Shown here: positions 5,477-6,416 of the stretch, piece by piece
How the letters are laid out: each line of letters opens with the position of its first letter
Position numbering within the stretch: the stretch's first letter is position 1
From: Patescibacteria group bacterium
GTDB taxonomy: Bacteria > Patescibacteriota > Microgenomatia > UBA10105
Direction of reading: 5' to 3'
Length of the DNA stretch: 6,416 nucleotides
Assembly: GCA_003524845.1 (NCBI GenBank)
Contig: DQGR01000103.1
Coordinates: 1-6,416 of the forward strand
Notes under the pieces: generated by a model
The model's database searches: none
Seen by the model: only the letters and a program-made list of their open reading frames with translations
What the model was told of the DNA's origin: nothing
Position numbers and translations under genes: made by a program

Positions 5477-5758
5477 TTAGTTAAGCTGCACTTCCTCAAA
5501 CTTAGGATTACTTTTCACAATAAGTATAATTTTTTTCTTCCTGCTCCATTTTTTTAATTGTTTCTCTCGAGCTATTGCTTCGTTGGGGTTTGCATATAGT
5601 TCAAAGTAAACGAGTATATCTACATTGTATTTCTTCGTAAAACCAGCAACTATTTTATGTTTATGTTCCCATATTCTTTTGACTAAATTACTGGTAATTC
5701 CAATATATAAAACTCCTGATTTACTTCGAAGTATATACACAAAATATTGCTTGGACAT
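5477..5758 (-). CDS. GIY-YIG nuclease-domain protein (short, single-domain)
   Basis: A 93-residue protein made of one GIY-YIG fold, the nuclease module also used by UvrC and by homing endonucleases. Seen in order: Y-F-V-Y-I-L (5-10, the 'GIY' part), L-Y-I-G-I-T (17-22, 'YIG'), the conserved arginine and histidine in L-V-K-R-I-W-E-H (Arg28, His32), and the metal-binding glutamate in A-I-A-R-E-K-Q-L-K-K-W (Glu65). All catalytic positions appear present. The C-terminus is basic (S-R-K-K-K-I-I-L). Short proteins of this kind are common in CPR and other bacteria and their cellular role is not settled. The gene is closely bracketed by two inverted copies of the TGTCATCCCGA repeat, 13 bases from both its start and its stop, which hints at a mobile or repeat-associated unit. 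Confidence 0.93.
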   Translation of the reverse strand: MSKQYFVYILRSKSGVLYIGITSNLVKRIWEHKHKIVAGFTKKYNVDILVYFELYANPNEAIAREKQLKKWSRKKKIILIVKSNPKFEEVQLN

Positions 5759-5771
5759 GAGCTGTTGTGAA

Positions 5772-5821
5772 AGATCCCTCCACTCCCGCCTTGACGGCGA
5801 GGCAGGTCGGTCGGGATGACA
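5772..5821 (-). repeat. Palindromic REP-like repeat, minus orientation, upstream of the GIY-YIG gene
   Basis: Read on the minus strand it begins TGTCATCCCGA (5821-5811) and ends GAGGGATCT (5780-5772), the same ends as the copy at 5425-5463. The 30-base interior differs: it holds an imperfect stem with arms CCTGCCT and AGGCGGG (one G-U pair in RNA). Sequence ends conserved and hairpin interior variable is typical of a dispersed repeat family. It lies in the 70-base gap between recR and the GIY-YIG gene, 7 bases after the recR stop. Confidence 0.75.
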
Positions 5822-5828
5822 ATCGATC

Positions 5829-6416
5829 TTAGTACTCTCTTCTTCCCTCCAAAGCCTGACTCAGAGTCATCTCATCCGCATACTCAAGATCAGCGCCCAT
5901 TGGCAATCCATGCGCTATCCGGGTCACGCGAATTTTATTTACATCTGAAAGCTGATCGCTGATAGCTGATAGCTGTTTCTGAATATACATCGCCGTTGAC
6001 TCGCCTTCCATCGACAAGTTGGTCGCCAGAATTATTTCCCTAATTCCCGATTCCTGGTTTTTAATTCGCTTTAACAATTGTGCCAGCCGGATTTCATCAG
6101 GCCCAATATTTGCAAGTGGATTTAAGGCTCCATGCAATACATGATACACACCGCGGTATTTTCCCGTTCGTTCCAGTGATAAAATATCAATCGGCTGCTC
6201 AACCACACAGATAATTCCGGCATCACGTGTCTGATCCTCGCAAATTGAACAAGGATTAGTTTCACTGACATTAAAACAGATCGAGCACTCTACCGTATTT
6301 TTTTTAAGATTAGTGAGCGCCTCGGCAAATTTCTCAATTTCCACTTGTGGCACATGCAGTAAATAAAAGGTCAGGCGCTGCGCAGATTTCGGCCCAATTC
6401 CCGGCAGTTTTTCAAA
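5829..6416 (-). CDS. recR: Recombination protein RecR (N-terminus cut by window end)
   Basis: RecR works with RecF/RecO in loading RecA at single-stranded gaps. The frame is open to the window edge and 195 residues are visible; probably only some 10-20 N-terminal residues are missing, so the GTG at 6351-6353 is not the true start. Seen: the helix-hairpin-helix L-P-G-I-G-P-K-S-A-Q-R-L (visible residues 4-15), the four-cysteine zinc site (C-S-I-C at 44-47 and C-S-I-C at 56-59), the Toprim domain starting I-I-C-V-V-E and containing H-G-A-L-N-P-L, E-I-I-L-A-T-N and the E-G-E-S-T-A region, and the conserved end H-G-L-P-M-G-A-D-L-E-Y-A-D-E. An unusual loop (Q-K-Q-L-S-A-I-S-D-Q-L-S-D) before V-T-R-I-A-H-G is encoded by heptamer repeats. 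Confidence 0.96.
   Translation of the reverse strand, partial: FEKLPGIGPKSAQRLTFYLLHVPQVEIEKFAEALTNLKKNTVECSICFNVSETNPCSICEDQTRDAGIICVVEQPIDILSLERTGKYRGVYHVLHGALNPLANIGPDEIRLAQLLKRIKNQESGIREIILATNLSMEGESTAMYIQKQLSAISDQLSDVNKIRVTRIAHGLPMGADLEYADEMTLSQALEGRREY
5951..5975 (-). repeat. Heptamer tandem repeat inside recR
   Basis: On the plus strand GCTGATC-GCTGATA-GCTGATA-GCTG runs for about 3.5 units of 7 bases. On the coding strand it gives Q-L-S-A-I-S-D-Q-L-S, a loop a few residues longer than the usual RecR linker (as in A-R-L-L-K-P-L-G) between the Toprim helix and V-T-R-I-A-H-G. The unit is not a multiple of three, so each change by one copy would shift the frame; three copies (21 bases) would preserve it. 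Confidence 0.7.

Noticed and set aside
1..6416. tRNA or rRNA genes, CRISPR arrays, or full insertion sequences
   Set aside because: No cloverleaf with a CCA-type end, no regularly spaced repeats and no transposase-like protein were seen on either strand.

Overview
The window looks like a piece of a small bacterial genome, probably a Candidate Phyla Radiation (Patescibacteria) member. This is an inference. It rests on the cysteinyl-tRNA synthetase, whose zinc-site block (H-T-G-G-I-D-H-I-P-V-H-H-T-N-E) and long insertion before the G-W-H-I-E-C-S motif resemble CPR versions, and on general style: few clear Shine-Dalgarno sites, short coiled-coil orphan proteins and hairpin-bearing intergenic repeats. 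The DNA is moderately AT-rich. TAA and TGA both act as normal terminators and no intact gene has an in-frame TGA, so the standard bacterial code fits.

Layout. Positions 1-135 hold the C-terminal tail of an unrecognised plus-strand gene, which converges on cysS (132-1694, minus) with a 4-base overlap of stop codons. The cysS-MBOAT divergent gap (1695-1835) holds nested inverted repeats (1730-1815) that could fold into a three-way junction. A plus-strand pair follows: an AlgI-type MBOAT O-acyltransferase (1836-3276) and a membrane-anchored SGNH-like protein (3285-4403). Both are broken. The MBOAT gene carries a 4-base tandem duplication that shifts the frame and, later, an in-frame TAG. The SGNH gene carries an in-frame TAA seven codons before its presumed catalytic serine. 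The remaining genes are all on the minus strand: a coiled-coil orphan (4420-4929), a DUF59/MIP18-type iron-sulfur assembly protein (5107-5409), a GIY-YIG nuclease-domain protein (5477-5758) and recR, cut by the window end (5829-6416).

The intergenic spaces of this minus-strand set contain a family of palindromic repeats that begin with TGTCATCCCGA or a variant. Two of them, in opposite orientation, bracket the GIY-YIG gene almost exactly, and a composite inverted pair lies between the DUF59 and coiled-coil genes.

How the genes work together. The MBOAT/SGNH pair is the classic two-part machine that carries an acyl group across the membrane and transfers it to an extracellular polymer; here it appears to be decaying while its housekeeping neighbours stay intact. 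cysS and recR are unrelated housekeeping genes. The points most worth following up are the triple-lesion acylation cassette, the repeat-bracketed GIY-YIG gene and the structured divergent intergenic element. I see no convincing evidence for a wholly new multi-gene system.
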